Source: Pseudomonas sp. QTF5
GTDB taxonomy: Bacteria > Pseudomonadota > Gammaproteobacteria > Pseudomonadales > Pseudomonadaceae
NCBI RefSeq assembly: GCF_000512695.2
Contig: NZ_AZRW02000009.1
Location: forward strand, 1 to 64,000
Reading direction: 5' to 3'
DNA length: 64,000 nt
A model generated the notes under the pieces. That model was given only the letters and a program-made list of their open reading frames with translations. It did not search any database and was not told the DNA's origin. Shown piece after piece: positions 32,851 through 40,631 of the stretch; the stretch's first letter is position 1, and each line of letters begins with the position of its first letter. Made by a program: the position numbers and the translations under genes.

Positions 32851-33520
32851 CGACGCGCAACCAGCCCTCCAGCAGCTTGAAGCCGCGAACCAGCACGTAA
32901 GCCATCAGCAGATAGAACATGCCTGCTGCGAAGAAGATCTCCACCGGCAGGTAGGTGCGGGCAATGATGGTGCGGGCCATGCCGGTCAATTCCAGCAAGG
33001 TCACGGTACTGGCCAGGGCGCTGGCTTTGAGCATCAGAATCACTTCGTTGCTGTAGGCCGGCAGGCCGATGCGCGCAGCACGGGGCAGCATGATGTAGAA
33101 CAGCGCTTTGGCCCGAGACATGCCCAGCGCCCGTGCCGCTTCAATCTCGCCCGGCGGAATCGCCTGGATCGCACCACGCAGGATCTCGGCGATGTAGGCT
33201 GCGGTGTGCAGGGTCATGGTCGCGGTGGCGCACCAGAACGGATTGCGCAGGTACGGCCACATCCAGCTGTTACGTACCGCGTCGAACTGCGCCAGGCCGT
33301 AATAGACCAGGAACAGCTGAACCAGCAACGGCGTACCACGGAAAAAGAAGATGTAGCCGTAGGGGAATGCCCGCACGTACCAGAGTCGCGACGAGCGAGC
33401 GATGCCCAGCGGAATCGCGAGCAGCAACCCGGCGATCACGGCGATAGCTACCAGTTCCAGGGTCAGTGTCGCGCCCTGAGCCAGTTTCGGCAGCCACTTG
33501 ATGATGACTTCCCAGTTCAT
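32831..33520 (-). CDS. Polar amino-acid ABC transporter permease (HisM type)
   Basis: A 229-aa inner-membrane permease with about five transmembrane helices. The EAA loop, EIEAARALGMSRAKALFYIM, contacts the ATPase, and the family start region LWYVRAFPYGYIFFFRGTPL is clear. With the HisQ-type permease it forms the channel for a cationic or polar amino acid. ATG 33520 overlaps the hisQ-type stop by 4 nt (ATGA). It belongs to a minus-strand operon ATPase - binding protein - permease - permease - methyltransferase. Specificity for arginine, lysine, ornithine or histidine is likely but not proven. Confidence 0.9.
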   Translation of the reverse strand: MNWEVIIKWLPKLAQGATLTLELVAIAVIAGLLLAIPLGIARSSRLWYVRAFPYGYIFFFRGTPLLVQLFLVYYGLAQFDAVRNSWMWPYLRNPFWCATATMTLHTAAYIAEILRGAIQAIPPGEIEAARALGMSRAKALFYIMLPRAARIGLPAYSNEVILMLKASALASTVTLLELTGMARTIIARTYLPVEIFFAAGMFYLLMAYVLVRGFKLLEGWLRVDACQGR

Positions 33521-34212
33521 TGGGTGCTCCTCGCGAAGCCGCGAGCGGCGCGTCGTTCCATAAAGTGCATGCCGGTCATGGCCAGAATGGTCAGGCCCAG
33601 ATACATGAAGGCTGCCACCATATAGAAGGTGAACGGTTGCTTGGATATGGTCACGCCGATTTGTGCGTGACGCATGATTTCTTCCAGGCCGATGACGGAG
33701 ACCAGCGCGGTGTCTTTCATCAGGATCATGAACAGGTTGCCCAGGCCGGGAAGGGCGATGCGCCACATCTGCGGCATGATCAGCCGGGTAAAGATGCGAA
33801 ATTTCGACAGGCCCAGGGCCACGCCGGCTTCACGGTGACCTTTGGGGATCGCCAGAATCGCACCGCGAAATACTTCCGTGGCGTAGGCGCCGAAGCACAG
33901 CCCCAGCGCAATCACGCCGGCAGCGAAGGCGTTGAGTTCGAGGTCGGGGTTGCCGAAGAACTCGCCCAAGGCACGCATCAGGTTGACTGTGCCGAAGTAG
34001 ATCAATAGCACCCAGAGCAATTCCGGGATGCCGCGAACCAGCGTTGAATAAGTGCCGCCAAGCCATTGCAGCGGCTTGTGCGGGGAAGTCTTGGCCAAGG
34101 CGCCGAGCAGACCGAGCACCAGCCCCAGGCACAAGGCCGAGAGTGCCAGTTTCACAGTCATCAGCGCACCAGCGGCGAGCGCCGGGCCGAATCCGTAGAG
34201 GTCGATAATCAT
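33517..34212 (-). CDS. Polar amino-acid ABC transporter permease (HisQ type)
   Basis: A 231-aa permease with about five hydrophobic helices. It has STLVRGIPELLWVLLIYFG and the ATPase-contacting EAA segment GHREAGVALGLSKFRIFTRL. It is the partner of the HisM-type permease, with which it overlaps by 4 nt. The gene starts 79 nt after the binding-protein stop. In this uptake system the periplasmic protein delivers the amino acid and two such permeases plus two ATPases carry it across the inner membrane. It should be cotranscribed with both neighbours. Confidence 0.9.
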   Translation of the reverse strand: MIIDLYGFGPALAAGALMTVKLALSALCLGLVLGLLGALAKTSPHKPLQWLGGTYSTLVRGIPELLWVLLIYFGTVNLMRALGEFFGNPDLELNAFAAGVIALGLCFGAYATEVFRGAILAIPKGHREAGVALGLSKFRIFTRLIMPQMWRIALPGLGNLFMILMKDTALVSVIGLEEIMRHAQIGVTISKQPFTFYMVAAFMYLGLTILAMTGMHFMERRAARGFARSTQ

Positions 34213-34290
34213 GGATTTCTTTTCAAATCGCGGCAGGCAATGCGAAGGACCGGCGCCGTCAGCGAACGGCGCCAGCCAGGCAGGTCAGAA

Positions 34291-35037
34291 TCAATAGATG
34301 CTGAACGGGAAGTACTTGTCGTTGATCTTCTTGTAGGTGCCGTCTTCGACGATTTCTTTCAGGGCAAGGTTCAGCCTCGCGCGCAGGGTGTCGTCTTTAC
34401 GCACGGCGATACCAATCTTGTCACTTTCTTCCACTGGGTCACCCTTGAATTCATACGAGCGACCGGCGTCGCTTTTCAGCCACTCGTAGTTGACGTACTT
34501 GTCCGCCAGGATGCCGTCCAGACGTCCGGAAGTCAGATCCAGATAAGCGTTTTCCTGGGTGTCATAGAGTTTGACTTCAACGCCGGGCATGTTGTCTTCC
34601 ATCCAGGTGCCGGCGAGGGTCGCGCGTTGTGCGCCGATTACTTTCCCCTGCAGGGAATCCTTGTCGGTTTTGAACTCTTTGTCTTTCGGCGCGATGAACT
34701 GCAGCTTGTTGGAGTAGTACGGGTCGGTGAAGTCCACCGCTTGTTTGCGTTCGTCGGTGATCGACATCGAGGAGATCAGGAAGTCGAATTTCTTGGCGTT
34801 CAGGGCCGGGATGATGCCGTCCCAGTCGGACGTGACCACGGTGCACTCGACTTTCATTTTGGCGCACAGGGCATCGCCGATTTCTCTGTCGAAGCCGACG
34901 ACATTGCCACTGGCATCTTTGTTGTTGAACGGCGGGTAGGCCGCCTCGATGCCCATCTTCAAGGTCTCGGCGGCGGCACCGGCGCTGAAGGCCAGGGTGA
35001 CAGCAGCGGCCAGGAAGATTTTTTTGTAGTTCTGCAT
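34291..35037 (-). CDS. Periplasmic lysine/arginine/ornithine/histidine-type binding protein
   Basis: A 248-aa family 3 solute-binding protein. A cleavable signal peptide (MQNYKKIFLAAAVTLAFSAG, cut near AAAE) precedes the mature start LKMGIEAAYPPFNNKDASG. The segments FDREIGDALCAKM, DWDGIIPALNAKKFDFLISSMSITDERK and two cysteines (about residues 60 and 67), a pair seen in HisJ/LAO/ArgT proteins, point to a cationic amino acid ligand. ATG 35037 is preceded by GGAG 9 nt upstream; the ORF runs further upstream without support. It lies 13 nt behind the ATPase gene. Confidence 0.9.
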   Translation of the reverse strand: MQNYKKIFLAAAVTLAFSAGAAAETLKMGIEAAYPPFNNKDASGNVVGFDREIGDALCAKMKVECTVVTSDWDGIIPALNAKKFDFLISSMSITDERKQAVDFTDPYYSNKLQFIAPKDKEFKTDKDSLQGKVIGAQRATLAGTWMEDNMPGVEVKLYDTQENAYLDLTSGRLDGILADKYVNYEWLKSDAGRSYEFKGDPVEESDKIGIAVRKDDTLRARLNLALKEIVEDGTYKKINDKYFPFSIY

Positions 35038-35050
35038 GCGGGTAGCTCCG

Positions 35051-35824
35051 TTAGCGGTTGCTGGACATGAATTGTTTGCAGCGCGCCGAAAGCGGGTTTT
35101 CGAACACCTGCTGCGGCGATCCTTGTTCTTCCACCAGGCCCTGGTGGAGGAACACCACTTCGCTGGAAACCTGACGGGCGAAGCCCATTTCATGGGTCAC
35201 GAGCAGCATGGTGCGGCCTTCTTCGGCCAATGCGCGGATGACATTAAGTACTTCCTGGACCATTTCCGGGTCAAGGGCGGAGGTGGGTTCGTCGAACAGG
35301 ATCACCTTGGGCTGCATCGCCAGGGTACGGGCGATGGCTGCGCGTTGTTGCTGTCCGCCAGAGAGTTGCGCCGGGTAGGCGTGACGCTTGTCAGCGATGC
35401 CGACCTTGGCCAGCAAGGCTTCGGCGACTTCGATGGCTTCGGCTTTGCTTTGGCCGAGCACGCGGCGCGGGGCTTCGATGATGTTGTCGAGCACGCTCAT
35501 GTGCGGCCAGAGATTAAAGTTTTGAAATACAAAACCGATCTCGCTGCGCAGGCGATTGATCTGCTTGCCATCGGCAGCGACCAGCTCGCCATTCTTGGCG
35601 GCTTTGAGCTTGAGTTCTTCGCCGGCCACCAGGATCTGGCCTTGGTGCGGGTTTTCCAGCAGGTTGATGCAACGCAGGAATGTGGACTTGCCGGAACCGG
35701 AGGAACCCAGGATCGAGATCACGTCGCCGTCGCGGGCGGTCAGCGAGATGCCTTTGAGCACCTCAAGCTGTCCGTAGCGTTTGTGCAAGTTGCGGATTTC
35801 AAGCGCGGGCGTGGCCTCAGCCAT
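35051..35824 (-). CDS. Polar amino-acid ABC transporter ATPase (HisP type)
   Basis: A 257-aa ATPase. It carries Walker A GSSGSGKSTFLRC, the Q-loop VFQNFNLWPHMSVLDN, the signature LSGGQQQRAAIARTLAM, Walker B ILFDEPTSALDPE and the H-switch LLVTHEMG. It is the first gene of the operon and energises the uptake system whose binding protein and permeases follow. A gene-free interval of 563 bp separates it from the divergent gabP, and the operon's promoter should lie there. Confidence 0.92.
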   Translation of the reverse strand: MAEATPALEIRNLHKRYGQLEVLKGISLTARDGDVISILGSSGSGKSTFLRCINLLENPHQGQILVAGEELKLKAAKNGELVAADGKQINRLRSEIGFVFQNFNLWPHMSVLDNIIEAPRRVLGQSKAEAIEVAEALLAKVGIADKRHAYPAQLSGGQQQRAAIARTLAMQPKVILFDEPTSALDPEMVQEVLNVIRALAEEGRTMLLVTHEMGFARQVSSEVVFLHQGLVEEQGSPQQVFENPLSARCKQFMSSNR

Positions 35825-36278
35825 GTGCGTTCCTCATAGTGTTTTGCGCTCCTGCTATTGGCGGCCTTCCTGGCGAGGCGGCCAAGCTAGCATAGCGTTC
35901 GAATGGCAGCCAACAGCGCTACGGGCAGTAAACGGGTGGCATGTGGCAGGGTGTCGCATCGGCACAGCAGACTGTCGCGCTGCTATCAACCGAACAGCCG
36001 TTTGAACCCTGCCTTTGAATAAAGAGACGGGGCGGCTGTTCCAAAAAAAGGCGCGATGTTGCCAGCTTTGGCGGGGTGTTGGAAGCGCTAACCGGACAAA
36101 CGTTCCTGATCTGCACTTTTATTGTGCGAGCCTTATTTTCTTGATGTGTTTTTGGTGCGCAGATTCGTTACTGAAATGGGTGGCAGGTAACGCTCTGGCG
36201 AAATGCAAATAATCTCAATGACTTGCGATGAATGCTCGATCGGCGCGCAGGCCCCGTATAGCGGGCGCATGAAACATT

Positions 36279-36295
36279 TTGGCGCAATTATTGCG
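36279..36295 (+). promoter_or_regulatory. Sigma54 promoter of gabP
   Basis: TTGGCGC, 5-nt spacer, TTGCG: exact GG-N10-GC spacing. It lies about 95 bp before the gabP start. Elsewhere in the 35825-36387 gap I see no gene. Confidence 0.75.
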
Positions 36296-36387
36296 TGCAG
36301 AATAAGAAACGCCCTGTTGGATTCTTTTTACGAGAAGGAATGTCAGACCGGGCCGACGTAATCGCTTTACTTGCAAAGGTAGTCTTA

Positions 36388-37782
36388 ATGAGTAGTAGCC
36401 AAAGCTCCTCCAACGGCCTCGAGCAGGGGCTAAAACCGCGTCATGTGACCATGCTGTCGATCGCCGGGGTTATCGGCGCCGGGCTGTTTGTCGGCTCCGG
36501 TCACGCCATCGCCGCTGCAGGCCCGGCGGTGCTGTTGGCCTACGCGGCCGCCGGTGCTCTGGTGGTTCTGGTAATGCGAATGCTCGGCGAGATGGCCGTT
36601 GCATCGCCAGACACTGGTTCCTTCTCGACGTACGCCGATCGCGCGATCGGTCACTGGGCCGGTTTCACCATCGGCTGGCTCTACTGGTGGTTCTGGGTGT
36701 TGGTCATCCCGCTGGAGGCCAACGCTGCCGCAACCATTCTGCATGCCTGGTTCCCGAACGTAGCGATCTGGGCCTTCACCTTGGTTATCACCTTGCTGCT
36801 AACGGTGACCAACCTGTTCAGTGTGAAGAACTACGGAGAGTTCGAGTTCTGGTTCGCCCTGGTCAAAGTTGTAGCGATCATCGGCTTTATCGGTCTTGGC
36901 ATTCTGGCGATCTTCGGCTTCCTGCCTACCAGCCAGGTCAGCGGCGTGTCGCACCTGTTTGACACTCAAGGCTTCCTGCCAAACGGCATGGGCGCGGTGC
37001 TGGGTGCCATCCTGACCACCATGTTTTCCTTCATGGGCACCGAGATCGTGACCATCGCGGCCGCGGAATCGAAGAACCCTGGCCAGCAGATTTCCAAGGC
37101 TACCAATTCGGTCATCTGGCGGATTGGCTTGTTCTACCTCGTCTCCATCTTCATCGTTGTGGCCTTGGTGCCATGGAACGACCCGATTCTGGCCAGCGTC
37201 GGTTCCTACCAGACTGTGCTGGAGCGCATGGGTATCCCGAATGCGAAGCTGATCGTCGATATCGTGGTTCTGGTTGCGGTAACCAGCTGCCTGAACTCGG
37301 CGCTCTACACCGCTTCGCGCATGATGTTCTCGTTGGGCAAACGCGGCGATGCGCCGGCCGTTTCCCAGCGCACCAACAACAGTGGCACCCCTTACTGGGC
37401 CGTGATGCTGTCGACCGCAGCTGCGTTTCTTGCAGTGTTCGCCAACTACGTGGCTCCGGCCGCTGTATTCGAATTCTTGCTGGCCAGTTCTGGCGCCATC
37501 GCGTTGCTGGTGTACCTGGTGATCGCGATTTCGCAACTGCGTATGCGCAAGCAGCGTATGGCTCGCGGTGAAAAAATTGCCTTCAGCATGTGGCTGTTCC
37601 CGGGCCTGACCTACGCGGTGATCGTATTCATCGTCGCGGCCCTGACCATCATGCTGTTCCAGGACGCCCACCGCGTGGAGATCCTCGCGACCGGCCTGTT
37701 GAGCTTATTGGTAGTGGCTGCCGGGTTGTTTGTGGCTCGCCGTCGCAAGCTGCAGAAAGTGGGCGCGGTGGTGCTGAACTGA
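36388..37782 (+). CDS. gabP: GABA permease
   Basis: A 464-aa amino acid-polyamine-organocation transporter with about 12 transmembrane helices. It opens with LKPRHVTMLSIAGVIGAGLF, the first-helix motif of the AAT group, and includes FSFMGTEIVTIAAAESKNP and a C-terminal RRRKLQKVG tail. Sequence and length fit the proton-coupled GABA permeases of Pseudomonas. ATG 36388 is preceded by AAGGTAG; an upstream in-frame GTG (36295) falls inside the sigma54 promoter and is rejected. Sigma54 control suggests induction under nitrogen limitation or by a CbrB/NtrC-type activator, which is inference. The gab genes for metabolism are not in the window. Confidence 0.88.
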   Translation: MSSSQSSSNGLEQGLKPRHVTMLSIAGVIGAGLFVGSGHAIAAAGPAVLLAYAAAGALVVLVMRMLGEMAVASPDTGSFSTYADRAIGHWAGFTIGWLYWWFWVLVIPLEANAAATILHAWFPNVAIWAFTLVITLLLTVTNLFSVKNYGEFEFWFALVKVVAIIGFIGLGILAIFGFLPTSQVSGVSHLFDTQGFLPNGMGAVLGAILTTMFSFMGTEIVTIAAAESKNPGQQISKATNSVIWRIGLFYLVSIFIVVALVPWNDPILASVGSYQTVLERMGIPNAKLIVDIVVLVAVTSCLNSALYTASRMMFSLGKRGDAPAVSQRTNNSGTPYWAVMLSTAAAFLAVFANYVAPAAVFEFLLASSGAIALLVYLVIAISQLRMRKQRMARGEKIAFSMWLFPGLTYAVIVFIVAALTIMLFQDAHRVEILATGLLSLLVVAAGLFVARRRKLQKVGAVVLN

Positions 37783-37801
37783 TTCGTACCGCGTAACGCA
37801 A

Positions 37802-37838
37802 AACGGCCGCTGTCAGTGATGACAAGCGGCCGTTTTTG
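37802..37838. terminator. gabP terminator, copy 1 of a duplicated sequence
   Basis: acggccgct...agcggccgt hairpin followed by TTTTT. 37 bp nearly identical (one difference in the stem) to 38624-38659. The two copies flank the VapBC genes. Confidence 0.85.
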
Positions 37839-37858
37839 TTTTGTCTGTTGTACTCGAT

Positions 37859-38266
37859 TCAAGCGGGGTGCACCCAGTCTTCAACTCGTAAACCGGATAC
37901 ACGCTCGAACTCCCGAAGGTTATTCGTCACGATGGTGAATCCTCGGGAGCGCGCGTGGCCGGCAATCATATGGTCATAAGGGCCTATTGGTGTCCCCGCT
38001 TTAGCCAGTTCCGAGCGAATCATTCCGGTGTGCGCGGCTGCTTCATAGTCGAAAGGCAAGATCTCGAGACGGGCAACAAAACCCTCGATGACAGCGAGGT
38101 TTTTTTCCGGTGCGGCAGATTTTTCGGCACCGTAGATCAACTCCATCAAGGTGACAGCGCTGATGCACAGCTGGCCGTGATGACGATTGAAGGCTTCGCG
38201 TACAACCTGTGGTTTGTTCTTGATGGTGAAGATGCAGATGTTGGTATCGAGCATGAATTTGATCAT
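37859..38266 (-). CDS. vapC: VapC-type PIN-domain toxin
   Basis: A 135-aa PIN-domain ribonuclease. The acidic residues D7 (MLDTNICIF), E42 (LMELIYGAEK) and D98 (GPYDHMIAGHA) that bind Mg2+ are present; the fourth position is N115 in IVTNNLREF, as in many VapC proteins. Such toxins usually cleave tRNA-fMet or rRNA and are neutralised by the preceding VapB. Its start overlaps the vapB stop by 1 nt. The pair sits between two copies of the same terminator sequence, a sign of insertion. Plasmid-stability or phage-related roles are possible. Confidence 0.9.
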   Translation of the reverse strand: MIKFMLDTNICIFTIKNKPQVVREAFNRHHGQLCISAVTLMELIYGAEKSAAPEKNLAVIEGFVARLEILPFDYEAAAHTGMIRSELAKAGTPIGPYDHMIAGHARSRGFTIVTNNLREFERVSGLRVEDWVHPA

Positions 38267-38496
38267 TAGAACGACTCACGCTCCTGCTCGGCTGGCTGCT
38301 CACGATCAGTCATGAAGTCTGCGCTCACACCTTCGCCGTCGAACCAGCTGTCCCAGGCTTCTCCTGCCGGGGTGATGAGGCGAGCCCTGCCGATAGCGAT
38401 AACATCGACTCGTTTCACATCGCTGGGCATGGCGACGGCTTTGGGCAGGCGGACGGCCTGGCTTCGATTGCTCATGAAAAGGGTGGTTTGTTCCAT
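38266..38496 (-). CDS. vapB: VapB-type antitoxin
   Basis: A 76-aa antitoxin with an N-terminal swapped-hairpin AbrB-like DNA-binding motif, TTLFMSNRSQAVRLPKAVAM, followed by a flexible acidic C-terminus (WFDGEGVSADFMTDREQPAE) that should bind the toxin's active site. It is the first gene of the pair and overlaps vapC by 1 nt. By family it also represses its own promoter. Its start is 128 bp from the second terminator copy. Confidence 0.9.
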   Translation of the reverse strand: MEQTTLFMSNRSQAVRLPKAVAMPSDVKRVDVIAIGRARLITPAGEAWDSWFDGEGVSADFMTDREQPAEQERESF

Positions 38497-38623
38497 GGTG
38501 GCCTCCTGCGCTTTTGCTGACGCTTGAAGTCAGAAGGATAGAATTTCGGTGGGATATGTCAATGGGATATACGTGACGACTGATGAAGGGATGTGATAGT
38601 CACAACAGGTTTATGGTTACAAG

Positions 38624-38659
38624 AACGGCCGCTGTCAGTGATGACAAACGGCCGTTTTT
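38624..38659. terminator. Duplicated terminator, copy 2
   Basis: acggccgctgtcagtgatga... hairpin with TTTTT tail, repeating 37802-37838. It lies 15 bp from the stop of the 150-aa KR-rich protein gene and may serve that gene on the other strand as well. Confidence 0.85.
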
Positions 38660-38674
38660 ACTTTCGGATTGGCC

Positions 38675-39127
38675 TTACTCGGCCTTTTCCTCCGGCAGGT
38701 CCAGCGACTGACGATAGCTGTCCAGCGCATCGCCAAAGTCGGTGATGAATTGCGGGTCGGTCAGCCAGGCCTGGGCGGCATCGCGGTCCATGCCATCGGC
38801 CCACATGCGGTAGTCGATCAGCATGTCGGCGGCCAGATGCGTGGCGGCCATGGCTTCGTTATCAGCGTTTTCCATGTCCAGCAGTTCTGGATGGTCGCTG
38901 ATGATCCCGGCGAGATTCGACAACAGGGTCTGCAGCATGTCGTTGCGGCTGGTGGCTTCGGCGTCGCGCATTTTGCTGAACATCGCCAGGGTGTATTCCG
39001 GGATCGGCTCGCCGAGTTCGCCCAGGTCATCGTCCAGCGCGGCGGGTTTTCTGCCGTGGATATTGATTTGCTTGGCTTTGATCTTGGCGCGTTTGGCGCG
39101 TTTCTGTTGCTTGTTCAGGGAGGCCAT
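38675..39127 (-). CDS. KR-rich N-terminus hypothetical protein A
   Basis: A 150-aa protein with a very basic N-terminus (MASLNKQQKRAKRAKIKAKQ) followed by an acidic, helical domain (TLLSNLAGIISDHPELLDME..., then HLAADMLIDYRMWADG). It shares the opening and the ...IDYRMW/IEYRQW motif with the gene at 39134, only 6 nt away, so the two are tandem paralogues. The basic tail could bind nucleic acid. I do not recognise the family; function unknown. Confidence 0.75.
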   Translation of the reverse strand: MASLNKQQKRAKRAKIKAKQINIHGRKPAALDDDLGELGEPIPEYTLAMFSKMRDAEATSRNDMLQTLLSNLAGIISDHPELLDMENADNEAMAATHLAADMLIDYRMWADGMDRDAAQAWLTDPQFITDFGDALDSYRQSLDLPEEKAE

Positions 39128-39133
39128 GGGAAC

Positions 39134-39550
39134 TCAGTTCGGTTTCTGTTGGTTTTGGGCTGCGATGACTTCGGACGCTGCCACGTAGTCAGCCTGGAAG
39201 GTCGGGGATTCGATCCACGCCAAGGCGCTGGCTTCGTCGGCTTCGGTGGACCATTGGCGATACTCGATCAGTGCAGCGATGATGAAGTCTGTCGCGGTTT
39301 CTTCGCCTTCCTGTTCCAGCACCAGCGCGAGCAGTGGGTGTTCAAGAAAGGCAGCGCACATCGCCTGTTGACTGATCTTTGCCGCATCGATCATCTCTTT
39401 GAACAGTTCGGTCAGGTCCACCGATTCGAAGTCGATGCGATCGTCATTCGGGTCCAGCTCGACCGGTGCGGCAGCCCGCTGGGTGCGGTTCTGCTTGGCC
39501 TTGGCTTTGGCGCGGGAGGCGCGTTTGTTCTGCTTGTTGGCGGAGGCCAT
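39134..39550 (-). CDS. KR-rich N-terminus hypothetical protein B
   Basis: A 138-aa paralogue of the preceding protein. It starts MASANKQNKRASRAKAKAKQ (the same KR-rich opening), continues DDRIDFESVDLTELFKEMID and ends with FIIAALIEYRQWSTEADEAS. The frame starts 7 codons earlier, but MASANK fits the paralogue. A third, broken, copy of the start is found at 42716. The family is likely lineage-specific; function unknown. It follows the hydrolase gene by about 40 nt on the same strand. Confidence 0.75.
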   Translation of the reverse strand: MASANKQNKRASRAKAKAKQNRTQRAAAPVELDPNDDRIDFESVDLTELFKEMIDAAKISQQAMCAAFLEHPLLALVLEQEGEETATDFIIAALIEYRQWSTEADEASALAWIESPTFQADYVAASEVIAAQNQQKPN

Positions 39551-39587
39551 GGGCGTCGTTCCGTAATTCATTGAGGGGGCGCATTAA

Positions 39588-40562
39588 TCAACTGCATGGC
39601 ACTCGCCGCCCGGGTGTATCGGGGGCCAGCTCGCCGGTCTGCAGCCAGGACAATGCAATGGGCCATAGTGTGGCTTGGTATGCGCTGCGAAAAAAGGCGA
39701 AATGTCCGACTTCTTCTTCGCCGATGTCTTCAGGGGTGATTCGCAGGTGGGTGTTTGTACTGTTGGTGAAGTAGCCGAGCAGGCGTTCGACGGCCGCAAT
39801 CGTGCCATAAGGATCGTCGCTGAGGCTGATCGCCAGGGTTTGTGCGGTGACATTGTCAAATGGCAGCTGGCCGTTTTTGGCGTGGATGACACGACCGCTG
39901 GGGCGTTTTTCGTATCGGGCGGTGGGCATGCTCCAGTCGCGAACTACGCCAGCCGGGGTGTCTTCAAGCCATCCGAGGCGTTTGCCGGGAAAGTAGCCGT
40001 AAAGCATGGTCATCAATGGCATCACCACATGCCACTTGCCAAACATTCGCCAGCGATGGGCGGGGGCATAGTCGCGCCAATACGCGAACTGTGCACCCAC
40101 TGTCACCAGGCGTCGGATCACATGCCCGGAAGTCCCCAGCCCGGCCGCGCAACCGCCGAAGCTGTGGCCGACGACATTGATGGGTTGTTGCGCAAACTCG
40201 CGTTGCGCCCTTTGCAACATCGCCTCGAAATCCAGCGCGCCCCAATCGGACCATGAGGCCTCAAGCCCCTTCAGCGAGGTGGGGCGCGACTCGCCAATGC
40301 CGCGGTAGTCATAGGTGATCACGTCGAAGCCATTGGCGAACAGGTAATCGGCGAAGCGCGAGTAGTGCCGGCAGCGGACTGATGTTGCGGCGTTGATGAT
40401 CACCACCGGACGGGTTGGGTCTTGATTCGCATGCCGCCAGGTGAAGCCGCCAAGGATGAAGCCGTCGGCGGCGGGCTCCTTGAAAGATTCACCAGGTGTG
40501 CCGGTGGGTAACGGCAATTCAAGTTGCGTCGGGGCCAGTGAGGGCATGTCCTGCAAATTCAT
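39588..40562 (-). CDS. Alpha/beta-hydrolase-fold protein
   Basis: A 324-aa protein. The nucleophile elbow is GHSFGG (INVVGHSFGGCAAG), after PVVIINAATSVRCRHYSRFADYLF and YDYRGIGESRP, which are the usual strand 3-5 marks. The C-terminal part holds a likely acid and histidine (EEEVGHFAFFR). No signal peptide, so a cytosolic hydrolase or esterase of unknown substrate. ATG 40562 (MNLQDMPSLAP) is preferred over 40589 because AAGG lies upstream of it and the extra residues add nothing. Confidence 0.83.
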   Translation of the reverse strand: MNLQDMPSLAPTQLELPLPTGTPGESFKEPAADGFILGGFTWRHANQDPTRPVVIINAATSVRCRHYSRFADYLFANGFDVITYDYRGIGESRPTSLKGLEASWSDWGALDFEAMLQRAQREFAQQPINVVGHSFGGCAAGLGTSGHVIRRLVTVGAQFAYWRDYAPAHRWRMFGKWHVVMPLMTMLYGYFPGKRLGWLEDTPAGVVRDWSMPTARYEKRPSGRVIHAKNGQLPFDNVTAQTLAISLSDDPYGTIAAVERLLGYFTNSTNTHLRITPEDIGEEEVGHFAFFRSAYQATLWPIALSWLQTGELAPDTPGRRVPCS

Positions 40563-40631
40563 CGGCGTTGAACCTTTGCGGTTAGCCAACCACCATAGTC
40601 TTCACGTCGTTTATGAACAATCCACCCGTGC

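Noticed and set aside
35781..36212. Short frames in the gap between the ABC ATPase and gabP
   Set aside because: No start signals or similarity, and they span a regulatory region.
36295..36387. N-terminal extension of GabP from a GTG
   Set aside because: The start would lie within the -12 element of the sigma54 promoter, and MSSSQ at 36388 has its own ribosome site.
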